NCBI RefSeq assembly: GCF_000447295.1
Contig: NZ_KE650771.1
Location: 655,710 to 719,709, forward strand
Length of the DNA stretch: 64,000 nt
Direction: 5' to 3'
Source of the DNA: Fischerella sp. PCC 9431
Lineage (GTDB): Bacteria; Cyanobacteriota; Cyanobacteriia; Cyanobacteriales; Nostocaceae
The notes below the pieces were generated by a model, which had not been told where the DNA came from, did not search any database, and was given only the letters and a program-made list of their open reading frames with translations. Positions 9,514 through 18,380 of the stretch are shown piece after piece (position 1 is the stretch's first letter; every line of letters begins with the position of its first letter). A program made the position numbers and the translations under genes.

Positions 9514-10662
9514 TTACAGAAGTTGATGAATTCCATTCACTGCACTGATGATTACAGAAGATGCTTTTTGGATTTCTTCTTGAGTCGTAAATTTACCAAT
9601 ACCAATTCTTAACGCTCCTTCTGTTATATTTTCCGCCAGATTCATTGCTTGTAAAACATGAGATGGTGCAACAACACCAGATGAACAAGCAGCACCACTA
9701 GAAATAGCTAATTGGTGGCGAACTCTCGCAATCATGGCACTATTGGGAATATCAGGAAGTGAAATATGTAAGTTACCTGATAAACGGTTGTTTAAGTCTC
9801 CATTCACCACTAAGTTAGGAATTTTCGCTAGCAGCAAGTTTTGCAGTCGATCTCGCAAAAGTGCGATCGCTTGTTCATCTGCTTTCATCTCTAATTGTCT
9901 TAATCGACAAGCTTCTCCCAAACCAATTATTCCGGGGACATTGAGTGTACCTGATCTGAGTCCCTGTTGATGTCCACCACCGTAAATAATTGGTTCAAGA
10001 TCATAACCTTTTTTTACTACTAATGCACCAACGCCTTTAGGTGCATAAAATTTATGACCAGAAATCGCTAGATAGGTAATACCCCAGTCTTGAAAGTTGA
10101 TGGGGATTTTACCGACTGCTTGGGAAGCATCACATAAGAAAGGGATATTGTAGGAGGATGCGATCGCGCCAATTTTTTGGATGGGGTAAATTGTCCCGAC
10201 TTCATTGTTAGCCGCCATCACACAAAGTAAGGAAGCACCATCAGCACAAACTTTTTCGAGATATTCTAAATCAATCTGCGCTTGTTGATTGACTTTTAAC
10301 CAAATAATTTCTACCAGTCCTTTTTTAACTAATGCTTTGCAGGTATCTAAAACGGCTTTATGTTCTACTGGGGAAACAATGATTTTGGCGGGGATATTTT
10401 TTGGAGTAATATATCCTTGAATTGCTAAGTTAATACTTTCTGTTGCGCCGGATGTAAAAATAATTTCTTTGGGTGAGGCGTTGATTAATTCTGCTATTTG
10501 TTGACGGGCTTGTTTAACTGCTTTTGCTGCTACATTACCATAATCATGATCTACACTATTAGCATTACCAAAGGCGGTAGTCATATAGTACATGACTCTC
10601 TCGGCTACTCTAGGGTCAACGGGAGTAGTTGAGTGGTAGTCTAGGTAGATTATGTTGGTCAT
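9514..10662 (-). CDS. Cysteine desulfurase (IscS/NifS/DndA-SspA-like)
   Basis: 382-residue class-V aminotransferase-fold enzyme that takes sulfur from L-cysteine as a persulfide. PLP-site residues are His101, Asp178 and Gln181, the Schiff-base Lys204 is in SGHKFYAPKG, and the catalytic Cys326 is in SSGAACSSGV. The short catalytic loop and the lack of an insert fit group I (IscS/NifS/DndA). It is the last gene of the minus-strand island, 95 bp after the 122-residue protein. It could be a general Fe-S or tRNA-thiolation donor, or the sulfur donor (DndA/SspA role) of a DNA phosphorothioation system whose other candidate genes lie upstream. Enzyme class is firm; the assigned role is inference. 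Confidence 0.93.
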   Translation of the reverse strand: MTNIIYLDYHSTTPVDPRVAERVMYYMTTAFGNANSVDHDYGNVAAKAVKQARQQIAELINASPKEIIFTSGATESINLAIQGYITPKNIPAKIIVSPVEHKAVLDTCKALVKKGLVEIIWLKVNQQAQIDLEYLEKVCADGASLLCVMAANNEVGTIYPIQKIGAIASSYNIPFLCDASQAVGKIPINFQDWGITYLAISGHKFYAPKGVGALVVKKGYDLEPIIYGGGHQQGLRSGTLNVPGIIGLGEACRLRQLEMKADEQAIALLRDRLQNLLLAKIPNLVVNGDLNNRLSGNLHISLPDIPNSAMIARVRHQLAISSGAACSSGVVAPSHVLQAMNLAENITEGALRIGIGKFTTQEEIQKASSVIISAVNGIHQLL

Positions 10663-10757
10663 TTTTTTAAACGCAGAGGAACGCTAAGGAACGCAGAGAA
10701 TTATGATAACAACTCTCTCTGCGCTTGGAGTATTTGGAGCGTGAATTTTAATCAATT

Positions 10758-11126
10758 TTACTGAAAGGTTAAATATTCTAAAATTAGTAATCTTAAATAA
10801 TCTAACATTCTCAGGTATAACTTAATATTTTCGTATTCATGAGAGTTATGCAAATACAATTGGGAAATACTCGGAACATCAAACACTCGTTTTTGCTTGA
10901 GTTGTGCAATTGCTTGCTGTGGATTCTCTATATATCCTCTGGCTTTAATTTGACTAGCGTAGCCTCGAATGTCTGTAGTTAATAGCTCAATTTCTTCTAA
11001 TAATGTAAATTCTGTTTCTGATACAGGGAATTGATGAGCGATTACCTGTCTTTCTGATTTAGTATTTTGGTAGTCTATTGTTAATTGCTCTACCAGTTTA
11101 ATGATATTGTTCACATAGTTCTTCAC
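10758..11126 (-). CDS. Hypothetical helical protein, 122 aa
   Basis: I do not recognise it. It is predicted almost entirely alpha-helical, with leucine-rich ends (IIKLVEQLTIDYQNT and YLRMLDYLRLLILEY) and a short break around VFDVPSISQLYLHN. The start is GTG at 11126 without an obvious ribosome binding site. It lies 39 bp after the HTH-HNH gene and 95 bp before the cysteine desulfurase, all on the minus strand, so it is probably co-transcribed and may act with the HNH protein. Real gene status is supported by codon use and context. Confidence 0.6.
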   Translation of the reverse strand: MKNYVNNIIKLVEQLTIDYQNTKSERQVIAHQFPVSETEFTLLEEIELLTTDIRGYASQIKARGYIENPQQAIAQLKQKRVFDVPSISQLYLHNSHEYENIKLYLRMLDYLRLLILEYLTFQ

Positions 11127-11165
11127 TATAGGCTAGCCAGATTAATAAAGTCGGTTCATTGTTTC

Positions 11166-12548
11166 TTAGGTATAAACCCAATTAGGACTAAAACCTTGCA
11201 TAGTTGCTAAAGAAATTAAAGATAGGATTGTTATTTCATAAGCATTAGTTAGAATTTCTAAATTTAATAAATCATCAGCTTGACTAACTTTTAATTCAGA
11301 TACAAATGATTCAGTATATTTTAACCACTGATTTTTAGATATATTTTTATAGGCAATAGTTAAACCAATATGTTGCAGTTCCACAAAACTATTAAAATAT
11401 TTTTCTGATGGTAAATTATTAGACTTAGAAGAATTAACAAATTGCGTAGTCGGAATTAAATTCCATAATTGATCATGAGCTACAAAAGACCAGGGCAAAT
11501 AATGATCTAATGAAATATCATCCTTATTTAACTGAACTTGAGAATAAATACATTCAATATCTCGATATTCTAAAATAGTTTTCCAATATTTAGTTTGACT
11601 TGCTAAAGAATCTCTTTCTTGTGGCATAAATAATTTATTAACCACATTGGGAGTACTAGGGTTTCTTTGCTGCATATAATTTAACCATTCCCAAGATACC
11701 CAGCCCCTAACGATTGTGTAATTTTCCTCTAAATAATGAATCCAATCTGGATGTAAAATAATGGCGTTACAGTTTTTCTGGTCTTCAGCGTTAAAACAAT
11801 ACAAAGGTTTTTTACTATCAAACTGCTTGTTAGCTAAATTAATTATAGTTGGATTGACATCATAATCTTTTAATCCTCTAGTTTCTTGAGCAAAGAAAGG
11901 ACGAATTAAACGATAGGAAACATAACGATTAATAGAATTAATCATATCATCAATATTTTGACTATTAATGGTATTACGTAAAAGTTTCTTATCTGTATCT
12001 CTAAACTTTAAAATCGGTTCTGTAATTTCTAGTTCAAGAGTATCTAATTTGTTAGCGATTTGGTCTTGTGTGCCAAAAGAGAGTTTAAAATATTTGTGAG
12101 GATACCAGGCATTAGCTAACATCTCAACTATAATCTCTTGGAAGCTTATAGGCGACAAAGTATCAAATTTTCTTCTTTTGATAATATCTAACAAAGATAA
12201 AAAATACAGATATTTATAAGAATTAGTTGTATTGTTAAAGATTTGAGATAAAACCGTAACATTAACTTGATCTGATAAGGGCAAATCTTGAGAAATAAAT
12301 TGATTTTTAATGAATGTTAAATCTCCTAAATATGCTTGAATGAAATCATTGGCTGCTAATTTATTGATGTTATTTAATGCCTTAACAATTTCCGCAACAG
12401 TTTCAGCAGTGGGGTCAATTTTTTCGTGATACCAACGAAAGACAATCGGACGCTCAACACCTAAACCTACCGCCAGTTGGCTTTGGCTGATGTTGTAAGA
12501 CTCTAAAACCTGTCTTAGTGCTTGTCCTGCTTTTCCCATAATTTTCAT
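11166..12548 (-). CDS. HTH (XRE) - HNH nuclease fusion protein
   Basis: 460 residues. The N-terminus (about 5-65) is an XRE/Cro helix-turn-helix: ALRQVLESYNISQSQLAVGLG then RPIVFRWYHEKI. The C-terminal third contains an HNH nuclease core, SLDHYLPW (Asp-His near 346) followed by WNLIPTT and NSSKSNNLP, which supply the His and two Asn of the motif. The first zinc-knuckle cysteine (ECIYS) has lost its partner. The middle ~250 residues are helical and unassigned. A perfect palindrome just upstream (12603-12628) suggests autorepression through the HTH. Its place between a DUF4007/ATPase pair and a cysteine desulfurase suggests a DNA restriction role; that is inference. Confidence 0.75.
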   Translation of the reverse strand: MKIMGKAGQALRQVLESYNISQSQLAVGLGVERPIVFRWYHEKIDPTAETVAEIVKALNNINKLAANDFIQAYLGDLTFIKNQFISQDLPLSDQVNVTVLSQIFNNTTNSYKYLYFLSLLDIIKRRKFDTLSPISFQEIIVEMLANAWYPHKYFKLSFGTQDQIANKLDTLELEITEPILKFRDTDKKLLRNTINSQNIDDMINSINRYVSYRLIRPFFAQETRGLKDYDVNPTIINLANKQFDSKKPLYCFNAEDQKNCNAIILHPDWIHYLEENYTIVRGWVSWEWLNYMQQRNPSTPNVVNKLFMPQERDSLASQTKYWKTILEYRDIECIYSQVQLNKDDISLDHYLPWSFVAHDQLWNLIPTTQFVNSSKSNNLPSEKYFNSFVELQHIGLTIAYKNISKNQWLKYTESFVSELKVSQADDLLNLEILTNAYEITILSLISLATMQGFSPNWVYT

Positions 12549-12602
12549 TATGACAGGACAAGGAGTAGAATTTGTTAACTTTTATGATAACCTATGCTTG
12601 GA

Positions 12603-12628
12603 TTTTGTTATCATGTATGATAACAAAA
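12603..12628. promoter_or_regulatory. Perfect palindromic operator, 12-bp arms
   Basis: TTTTGTTATCAT, a 2-bp spacer GT, then ATGATAACAAAA: a perfect inverted repeat. A further half site ATGATAAC lies at 12584-12591. The palindrome sits between the divergent HTH-HNH gene (start 12548) and the broken plus-strand gene (start 12658), 55 bp and 30 bp away. This is where the HTH protein would be expected to bind and control both directions. Confidence 0.65.
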
Positions 12629-12657
12629 ATAATAGAAAACATTGAATAGGTTAAGTT

Positions 12658-13211
12658 ATGGCAGAAGAATCTGTAATATTAGAAGATAACAGCAGTAATC
12701 AAGTCCAAGTTAGAACTTACGCACTGTACAAATTGTCTATTATGTGTATAAAAATATTTGGTTGTGTGGGAGTATTATCGATTTTAACCGGGTAATTATG
12801 GCTTTACGAATGCGATCGCTACGGACTTACTTGTGTTGTGAACCAACGAACTTGTGTTGTGAACCAACGAACTTGTGTTGTGAACCAACAGACTTGTGTT
12901 GTGAACCAACGAACTTGTGTTGTGAACCAACGAACTTGTGTTGTGAACCAACAGATTTGTGTTGTGAACCAACGAACTTGTGTTGTGAACCAATCATTAT
13001 GCAAATAATAGCCAATTTGTATAGTGCGTAAGTCCTACAAGTAAGCAGAGAAAAGATCAAACACGTACTAGTTGGTAGTCCTAATGTAGTGAAGAGAACT
13101 ATCCAACAGTTGCATGTTATAGGTTATGCAGATATAGGCTCTTGGTCTAAACCTGTAATAGCAGGTAGTTTAGGCGAATCAGGCGATGTAGTGACTTTAT
13201 TAATTAAATAG
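12658..13211 (+). pseudogene. Small gene interrupted by a 327-bp inverted-repeat element
   Basis: The left piece starts ATG at 12658 (MAEESVILEDNSSNQVQ). The right piece, from about 13035, reads LQVSREKIKHVLVGSPNVVK then a W-S-K-P segment and ends GDVVTLLIK at a stop at 13209-13211. The right piece resembles the end of short conserved cyanobacterial proteins of unknown role. The pieces are separated by the element at 12711-13037. Removing the element with one TA copy leaves the frames off by one base, so either an extra indel has occurred or the two pieces are not from one gene. Confidence 0.45.
12711..13037. mobile_element. MITE-like element with 36-bp terminal inverted repeats and 21-nt tandem core
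   Basis: The left end TAGAACTTACGCACTGTACA and the right end, whose complement is TAGGACTTACGCACTATACA, form terminal inverted repeats of about 36 bp with few mismatches. TA at both outer ends suggests TA target duplication as in IS630/Tc1-type elements. Inside are eight copies of a 21-nt unit (CTTGTGTTGTGAACCAACGAA; starts 12830 to 12977). No transposase frame is present. The open frames across the array in several phases are only a result of the 21-nt period. Confidence 0.75.
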
Positions 13212-13332
13212 CAAATCTAGGAATAAAAGGTGTAGGGAATTAGCGCGATCGCACGGGGAATAGCCATCATAGGCGATCGCACCAGTTCTGTATGATTTAA
13301 ATAACCAGAAAATCCCCAATATTCAAAGTTGA

Positions 13333-13425
13333 ATGACACGTTTTATTCATGACAAATTCGCTAAAGACTATCTCGAAGAATTACTCAAAGATTACGGTGC
13401 AGTCAAAGCATCAGAAGTATTATTT
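13333..13425 (+). pseudogene. Rpn/PD-(D/E)XK-type gene fragment (5' end only)
   Basis: The first ~29 codons (MTRFIHDKFAKDYLEELLKD then YGAVKASEV) match the very conserved N-terminus of a large cyanobacterial family of Rpn/transposase-like nucleases. After about 13425 the similarity stops and the DNA becomes the 3' end of the HicB-like gene on the other strand. The remaining ~250 codons of the family are missing, so this is a deletion remnant. Confidence 0.65.
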
Positions 13426-13760
13426 ATATCTAACTCACGCTCATCACGCAGTTCCTGTGCTATTTCTGCAAACTCTTCATCTTCCTCAAACATCCCAATA
13501 AAGTCTGTCCAGGGATTATTTGTTACTTCTAGCGTCAGCACTTCTATATTTGCCAGTTTAGCCTTCACTTGCTCCTGTACAGATGCGATCGCCATATCAC
13601 GAGTTTCAGCTTCCACCATACAATCAGGTAACTCTGGAACTGACGCGATAAAATTTCCCGACTCAGCTTGCTCAACTAGAACATGAAGAGACAGCTTATG
13701 TAAACTTGTGACGGCTAGAGGATTCATAACTATTGTTGCTAGGCTCTCTTTCCCCATCAT
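13392..13760 (-). CDS. HicB-like antitoxin-type protein, partner lost
   Basis: 122 residues. A HicB-like partial RNase-H fold (SGNFIASVPELPDCMVEAET then a helix with VQEQVKAKL) is followed by NPWTDFIGMFEEDEEFAEI, a tail seen in cyanobacterial antitoxins that pair with PIN toxins. An internal Met at 13727 is an alternative start. The last ~9 codons (NTSDALTAP) are encoded by the reverse complement of the Rpn gene fragment, so the natural C-terminus and the expected toxin gene have been lost in a deletion. It starts 6 bp after the ATPase stop and is probably in the same transcript. Confidence 0.6.
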   Translation of the reverse strand: MMGKESLATIVMNPLAVTSLHKLSLHVLVEQAESGNFIASVPELPDCMVEAETRDMAIASVQEQVKAKLANIEVLTLEVTNNPWTDFIGMFEEDEEFAEIAQELRDERELDINNTSDALTAP

Positions 13761-13766
13761 ATGCTT

Positions 13767-16700
13767 CTATTGATCAGCATTTTTCCCTGCTATTTCATCA
13801 TTTCCCTTTTCACTAATCCGCGCTACTGTTTCTGGTAAATCAGTATTTAAAATCCGTTCGCTCAACTTTGCCAAAATTGCTTGTAGCAACTGCGGATCAT
13901 CAGGTAATTCCGCCAGAATTTTGTCAACAATCTGGTCAACCTGCGATTCTCTCCCATGATCCACCCATACCATTTGATGGATTTCTTGACCATCGGGACG
14001 AGTCATTGTAATCCGTCGGGCTTCAAAACCCTCTCCTTTGGCGGCGACTTCCTTTTGCAACGCTTCCAAATTCTTAAACCGTCGCACCAAATCTGCTAAT
14101 TTCATTTCAAATGCAACTGCATCATCATCAGTCCATGACTCAGCAGGTTTATCTGCAACAATCATCACCAAAGCTTCCAACCACTGAAAATCACTCTTCG
14201 TTTCATCGGATGCAGCGCGAATAAAGCGTTTTAGTAAAGGTTCAATACATTTTCCCGCTAAATAATTCGCCCTGACCCGCAAATCTTCTCTGAGTTTTGT
14301 TTCTTGACTTCTCACACCAAAGGCTTCATAAATCAGTTTTTGACAATCACTCAACAAATGATCATAAGCTGTATGAATTTCTCGCAGAGCATGAACTAAT
14401 TTCGTGCGTAAAGTTTTCGCAGTTACACCATCATCCCCAGCTTCAGTTCCTATTGTAGGTAAATTACAAGCTGCTGGTAAAGCTTTAAATAACAATTCAT
14501 CAGGTTCAACAGTAGTTTGTAACGCTTTTAAAATCGCTCTGGGTTCATCTGCAAGTCGTCGGGTTTGTTGAGTATATTTCGGCAGTTTCTTGGCAAATTG
14601 ATAAAGAGGAGTAACCACAGTTAATAAAGTTGTATTCCGCACTTTACTCAATTTTTTTAACTGCGGATTACGTAAAATCACTTCTAATTCTTTAAATACT
14701 TCTGCTCTTAATCCGACGACTGCAAAATACTTCACTGCAAATCGTTCCGGATATTTTACTAATAATTCAAAATGTTCTGTTCCCAATACCGGAATAAATG
14801 TTCCGTCTTGATATAGCCCCAAATCATCAGCGTGATACAACAGTACCGCCGCTAAAATTATTGGAATTGCACCCTGTTTCACACCATAAGGAGGTGCTGC
14901 TAAATGTTGATAGAGTAAATCAAAAGTTTGGCTTTTTTCTGTGGCGGCTAAACAAAAATTCTCCACCGCTTCCCACAGAGAATTTAAACCCGAATTTTCA
15001 GATGGTGGATAAAAGTCCCAATAACCGTCTTCCTGACGATAAATCCCTGTTTTTTCTAACAGGGAATAATACATACTCACTTCCGGGCCATAACCTTCTA
15101 AGCCTAATTTTTCTTCATATTGGTGTTCCAACATCGCCTGAATCAATTCTCGTCTAGCTTTCGCTCCTTGGGAGGTTAAATCTCGACGATTAATTAATTC
15201 ATTCCACAAAGTTGCACTGCGATGATAAACGCGATCGCAAATATCAGAAAGCTTACTATTAAAATCAGTAATGTTGTTGAGTTTTTCGATGTTTCCTTGA
15301 ATCCAATATTGCTGATTTCCAGCAATACTAAACGACTGATTCAGGGTTTCATCTAAAAACTCTTCGGCTTCTTGTAAGCGATAATTTACCTCTTTTCTCG
15401 CTACTCCATCAGTTTGTAATTCTTTGGCGGTTTTTTTGATATTAGTTAAAGCCACAAATTCCAGAGTACGAATTTGTAAAATATCTAAATTAGCTGCACT
15501 CAAAATCACCAATGGTTTACCATCAGTAGTTGTGGGAGGAACAGAATTCGGAATTTCCTGATCTACCCAATACCCGACAAAACCATCCGCATCCCCACTA
15601 CTACAACGTAACTGATGCAAATCTTGGGAACTATCTAAATAATGGCGTTCAAAATAACGTAAAGTTCCTGTTTGATAACTATGACGTTGAGCGACTAAAG
15701 GTTTGAGAGGACGGTAGAGAGATAATAGTTTCACTAAAGGCGATCGCTCTTGTTCGATATAGGTACTTAACTCACCATCAACATTAAAATCAGAACCTTG
15801 CCAAATCCGCAATTCATCTAATTGACGACGATGAGTAATCAAATTCTGTTTGAGCAGTTGATCAATAATTTGTTGCCAATAATTAATTTGTTCTGCTGAC
15901 GGGCGATCGCACATGGCTAAAGATACCAAATTTCTTGTCGCCCTCATTGAACCTGTAACCGTAATTAGGTTCAAAATCCCAATCGTTTTTAGTACTTTGA
16001 GACTATCTTCTTCTAAGCGTTTAGCATCATTAATTAAATCTTGAATTTCTACCCATCTTTGCAAATTAGGACGAGAAGCTAAACCCATTCCTGCGGCTTC
16101 AATAAAATAGTCATACACTCGCTCTAATTTCAGACTTGGCAAATTATCATTTGTAATTGTGACTTCTTCTAAAAAATTACGAAAAGATAAAGGTTCACTA
16201 CTAGTTAAAAAAGTAAATAAAGAACGATCATTTTGAGCATAACGTTGACAGAGAGTAGGTAAAACTAAAGCCGATAAAGGATGTAACGGATAAACTTCTT
16301 TAATCGCCTGCTCATTTACTTCTTCATCTACAATTGTAGATTCTAAATATTGCCACCACTCCTCGGAATAACTATTAATAGCACAACTTATATTTTCTGC
16401 TGCTGAAGAGTTAATTGCTTCACCAATTAAACTCATCATTTGTCCAGATGACTCAGTAAAAGGAATATCCTCAAATCGTCCCTGAATTTTTGCCCATTCG
16501 TTGCGTTGCACAGATGCTAATCTTTGACCGTATTCTGCAAACGCTTGATGCAAAATACCTAAGATATAAACAGGAGTTTTACTATCTTTTGGTAATTCAG
16601 CTAATTGTTGTAAAACATATAAATCTTCAGCCCCTTGAGCATGAGCAGCATACTCTAAATTCTTACCCAATTCATCAATAACCAAGAAAATTCCACTTTT

Positions 16701-17273
16701 AGATTCCTTTGCAACTTCTAAAACTAAATGAGGAATTTCCCTACTATCAACCGTTCCACCATTATTAATTTCTGTTTCTAAATCTACCAATTTACGAACA
16801 ATGTTGGTTTTGTTTCTTTGAGCAGCAGTCCAAAAGCTATTAACGCCTATTGATAAAGCTCTGATGATAGTATGACTAATCGGTTCTCTTTGTCCCGTAG
16901 CCACAGCCCTAACTAATCCTGTCGAATTAATTTGTGATTTAATTAATTTATAAATAATACTATCTTTTCCTAATGTTTCTTCTGCTATAGATAAAGCTTT
17001 AATATTTATTTTCTTTTGAGAATTAGCAAATAGCGAAATTAAATAATGAGCAAAAGCAGATTTCCCTGTACCATAAACACTAGTTAATGTCCAAGCTCTA
17101 TTTCCTTCATCAGAATTCAAACTATTTAAAATACGCCCTAGAGAATCAATTGCTCTTTTAGTCAAAACATAACCATCTAATGCTTCCACACTCTCTAAAT
17201 CTCTTTCTAGATTGATCGAACGAGAATAGCGACGCTGGAGGCTGAAATAATGAGATAGTTTTTTGTTAATCAT
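13767..17273 (-). CDS. Large P-loop ATPase (SspC/BrxC-like candidate)
   Basis: 1168 residues. Walker A is YGTGKSAF at 67-74; Walker B with catalytic acid is IFLVIDELGK at 195-204. Preceding the P-loop is a conserved segment with LTKRAIDSLGRIL. The rest is long and mostly helical with no other recognised catalytic motif. This architecture occurs in ATPases of DNA-modification defence systems: the SspC ATPase of single-strand phosphorothioation, and BrxC/PglY of BREX. It lies 17 bp downstream of the DUF4007 gene, which favours the Ssp-like reading. No Shine-Dalgarno is seen at ATG 17273. P-loop ATPase is certain; the system assignment is inference. Confidence 0.75.
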   Translation of the reverse strand: MINKKLSHYFSLQRRYSRSINLERDLESVEALDGYVLTKRAIDSLGRILNSLNSDEGNRAWTLTSVYGTGKSAFAHYLISLFANSQKKINIKALSIAEETLGKDSIIYKLIKSQINSTGLVRAVATGQREPISHTIIRALSIGVNSFWTAAQRNKTNIVRKLVDLETEINNGGTVDSREIPHLVLEVAKESKSGIFLVIDELGKNLEYAAHAQGAEDLYVLQQLAELPKDSKTPVYILGILHQAFAEYGQRLASVQRNEWAKIQGRFEDIPFTESSGQMMSLIGEAINSSAAENISCAINSYSEEWWQYLESTIVDEEVNEQAIKEVYPLHPLSALVLPTLCQRYAQNDRSLFTFLTSSEPLSFRNFLEEVTITNDNLPSLKLERVYDYFIEAAGMGLASRPNLQRWVEIQDLINDAKRLEEDSLKVLKTIGILNLITVTGSMRATRNLVSLAMCDRPSAEQINYWQQIIDQLLKQNLITHRRQLDELRIWQGSDFNVDGELSTYIEQERSPLVKLLSLYRPLKPLVAQRHSYQTGTLRYFERHYLDSSQDLHQLRCSSGDADGFVGYWVDQEIPNSVPPTTTDGKPLVILSAANLDILQIRTLEFVALTNIKKTAKELQTDGVARKEVNYRLQEAEEFLDETLNQSFSIAGNQQYWIQGNIEKLNNITDFNSKLSDICDRVYHRSATLWNELINRRDLTSQGAKARRELIQAMLEHQYEEKLGLEGYGPEVSMYYSLLEKTGIYRQEDGYWDFYPPSENSGLNSLWEAVENFCLAATEKSQTFDLLYQHLAAPPYGVKQGAIPIILAAVLLYHADDLGLYQDGTFIPVLGTEHFELLVKYPERFAVKYFAVVGLRAEVFKELEVILRNPQLKKLSKVRNTTLLTVVTPLYQFAKKLPKYTQQTRRLADEPRAILKALQTTVEPDELLFKALPAACNLPTIGTEAGDDGVTAKTLRTKLVHALREIHTAYDHLLSDCQKLIYEAFGVRSQETKLREDLRVRANYLAGKCIEPLLKRFIRAASDETKSDFQWLEALVMIVADKPAESWTDDDAVAFEMKLADLVRRFKNLEALQKEVAAKGEGFEARRITMTRPDGQEIHQMVWVDHGRESQVDQIVDKILAELPDDPQLLQAILAKLSERILNTDLPETVARISEKGNDEIAGKNADQ

Positions 17274-17290
17274 GTTTTTACTTATGTTGA

Positions 17291-18202
17291 TTAAGAATTA
17301 TAATATTGCCCTAAAATTACTTCAGATAAAGTCTCTGGTTCATCAGTAAAAGATAACTGAATTAATCCGGCGGTATCAGAAAGAATTATCGGCTCAAATT
17401 CTTTAGCAACCGTCTCAATAGCTGCACATAAAATATTTTCCGTCAGCTTAAATACCATCCCCGGACTACCTTCATCATAAAGTAACCGACGAATAGTTAT
17501 TGTTTTGCTATCTTGACTTACCCAACTAGCGTATTCTAAACAAGTAGCAACAATAATTTGTGCAGGTAAATTCACCTTTGCACCAATTTTAAACTGATAA
17601 TTTTTACCAAAGTGACGAATTAAACCAAGTTCGTTAAAAGGACAATCAATCGAATCTTCAATTGGAGCATTATTTCTACTAAAATCTTGGGCAGCATACA
17701 TTCTTAAAATACAATTTACATCTTTGATAAAAGAAGATTCGGCAATAGTTTTATTAAAGTTACCTATATAATCTTTCAGTCCTGCTAAAATATCTTCTTT
17801 TGTAAATTCTAAATCTCGAAAAATATTAAAAATATAATACCAAGCAGCAGCTTCACAAGTAGGTTTTAACAAATACCAATGTAACAACCATAATGATGCT
17901 GGATCTTCTAAATAAGGATCCCATCCATTGTTGCCTAACAGTTTATCTCCGAAACTTGTTGGTAAATTATTTTTATCAATAATTTTAAAAGCACTACACC
18001 AATAGCGAATCGCACGTACCATATTTTTACCAACGCCTAAACGTACAGGCGCATCATCCTGTAAAAAAATTCCTGGATTTCTATTGACTGCATCAAATCC
18101 TTTTTTCAACCAACCAAAACGAGGGTGAAAAGTTTCATGGTTGGCAAAGACTGGATTTACCGGATTTTCAAAATATTTTAAGTTCAGAGTAGTCTGGATC
18201 AC
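17291..18202 (-). CDS. DUF4007 family protein (SspB-like candidate)
   Basis: 303 residues. The N-terminus NHETFHPRFGWLKKGFDAV, then DDAPVRLGVGKNMVRAIRYW, is the hallmark of DUF4007. From memory, DUF4007 proteins occur with cysteine desulfurases and PAPS-reductase-like sulfurtransferases, and SspB, the DNA nickase of the Ssp phosphorothioation system, belongs here. The start is GTG at 18202. It is first gene of the minus-strand island, followed after 17 bp by the large ATPase. The expected PAPS-reductase-like partner (DndC/SspD) is not next to it nor anywhere in the window. Family is firm; nickase function is inference. Confidence 0.75.
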   Translation of the reverse strand: MIQTTLNLKYFENPVNPVFANHETFHPRFGWLKKGFDAVNRNPGIFLQDDAPVRLGVGKNMVRAIRYWCSAFKIIDKNNLPTSFGDKLLGNNGWDPYLEDPASLWLLHWYLLKPTCEAAAWYYIFNIFRDLEFTKEDILAGLKDYIGNFNKTIAESSFIKDVNCILRMYAAQDFSRNNAPIEDSIDCPFNELGLIRHFGKNYQFKIGAKVNLPAQIIVATCLEYASWVSQDSKTITIRRLLYDEGSPGMVFKLTENILCAAIETVAKEFEPIILSDTAGLIQLSFTDEPETLSEVILGQYYNS

Positions 18203-18380
18203 AAGTAGGATGAATATAATAGAGGCTATTTTGGTTATTATGACTCAATTTGCCAGTTTACTTCCGATCGCGTTGATGGTCTAGTTTGATAATATTTATC
18301 GAACTCACGTTGTATCATCAAAAAAATGAAATTTTATTAGGAATAATCATGGCGAGTCAACGGACATCGCCTTTGTTCTA

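Noticed and set aside
12744..13060. Several open frames on both strands reading LCCEPTN, VHNTSSL or WFTTQ repeats
   Set aside because: They follow from a 21-nt tandem array that has no stops in several phases; no start signal and the array lies inside an inverted-repeat element.
9514..18202. Complete Dnd or BREX system
   Set aside because: No DndC/SspD, DndB/D/E, PglX or PglZ homologue is seen in the window, so a complete known system cannot be claimed.
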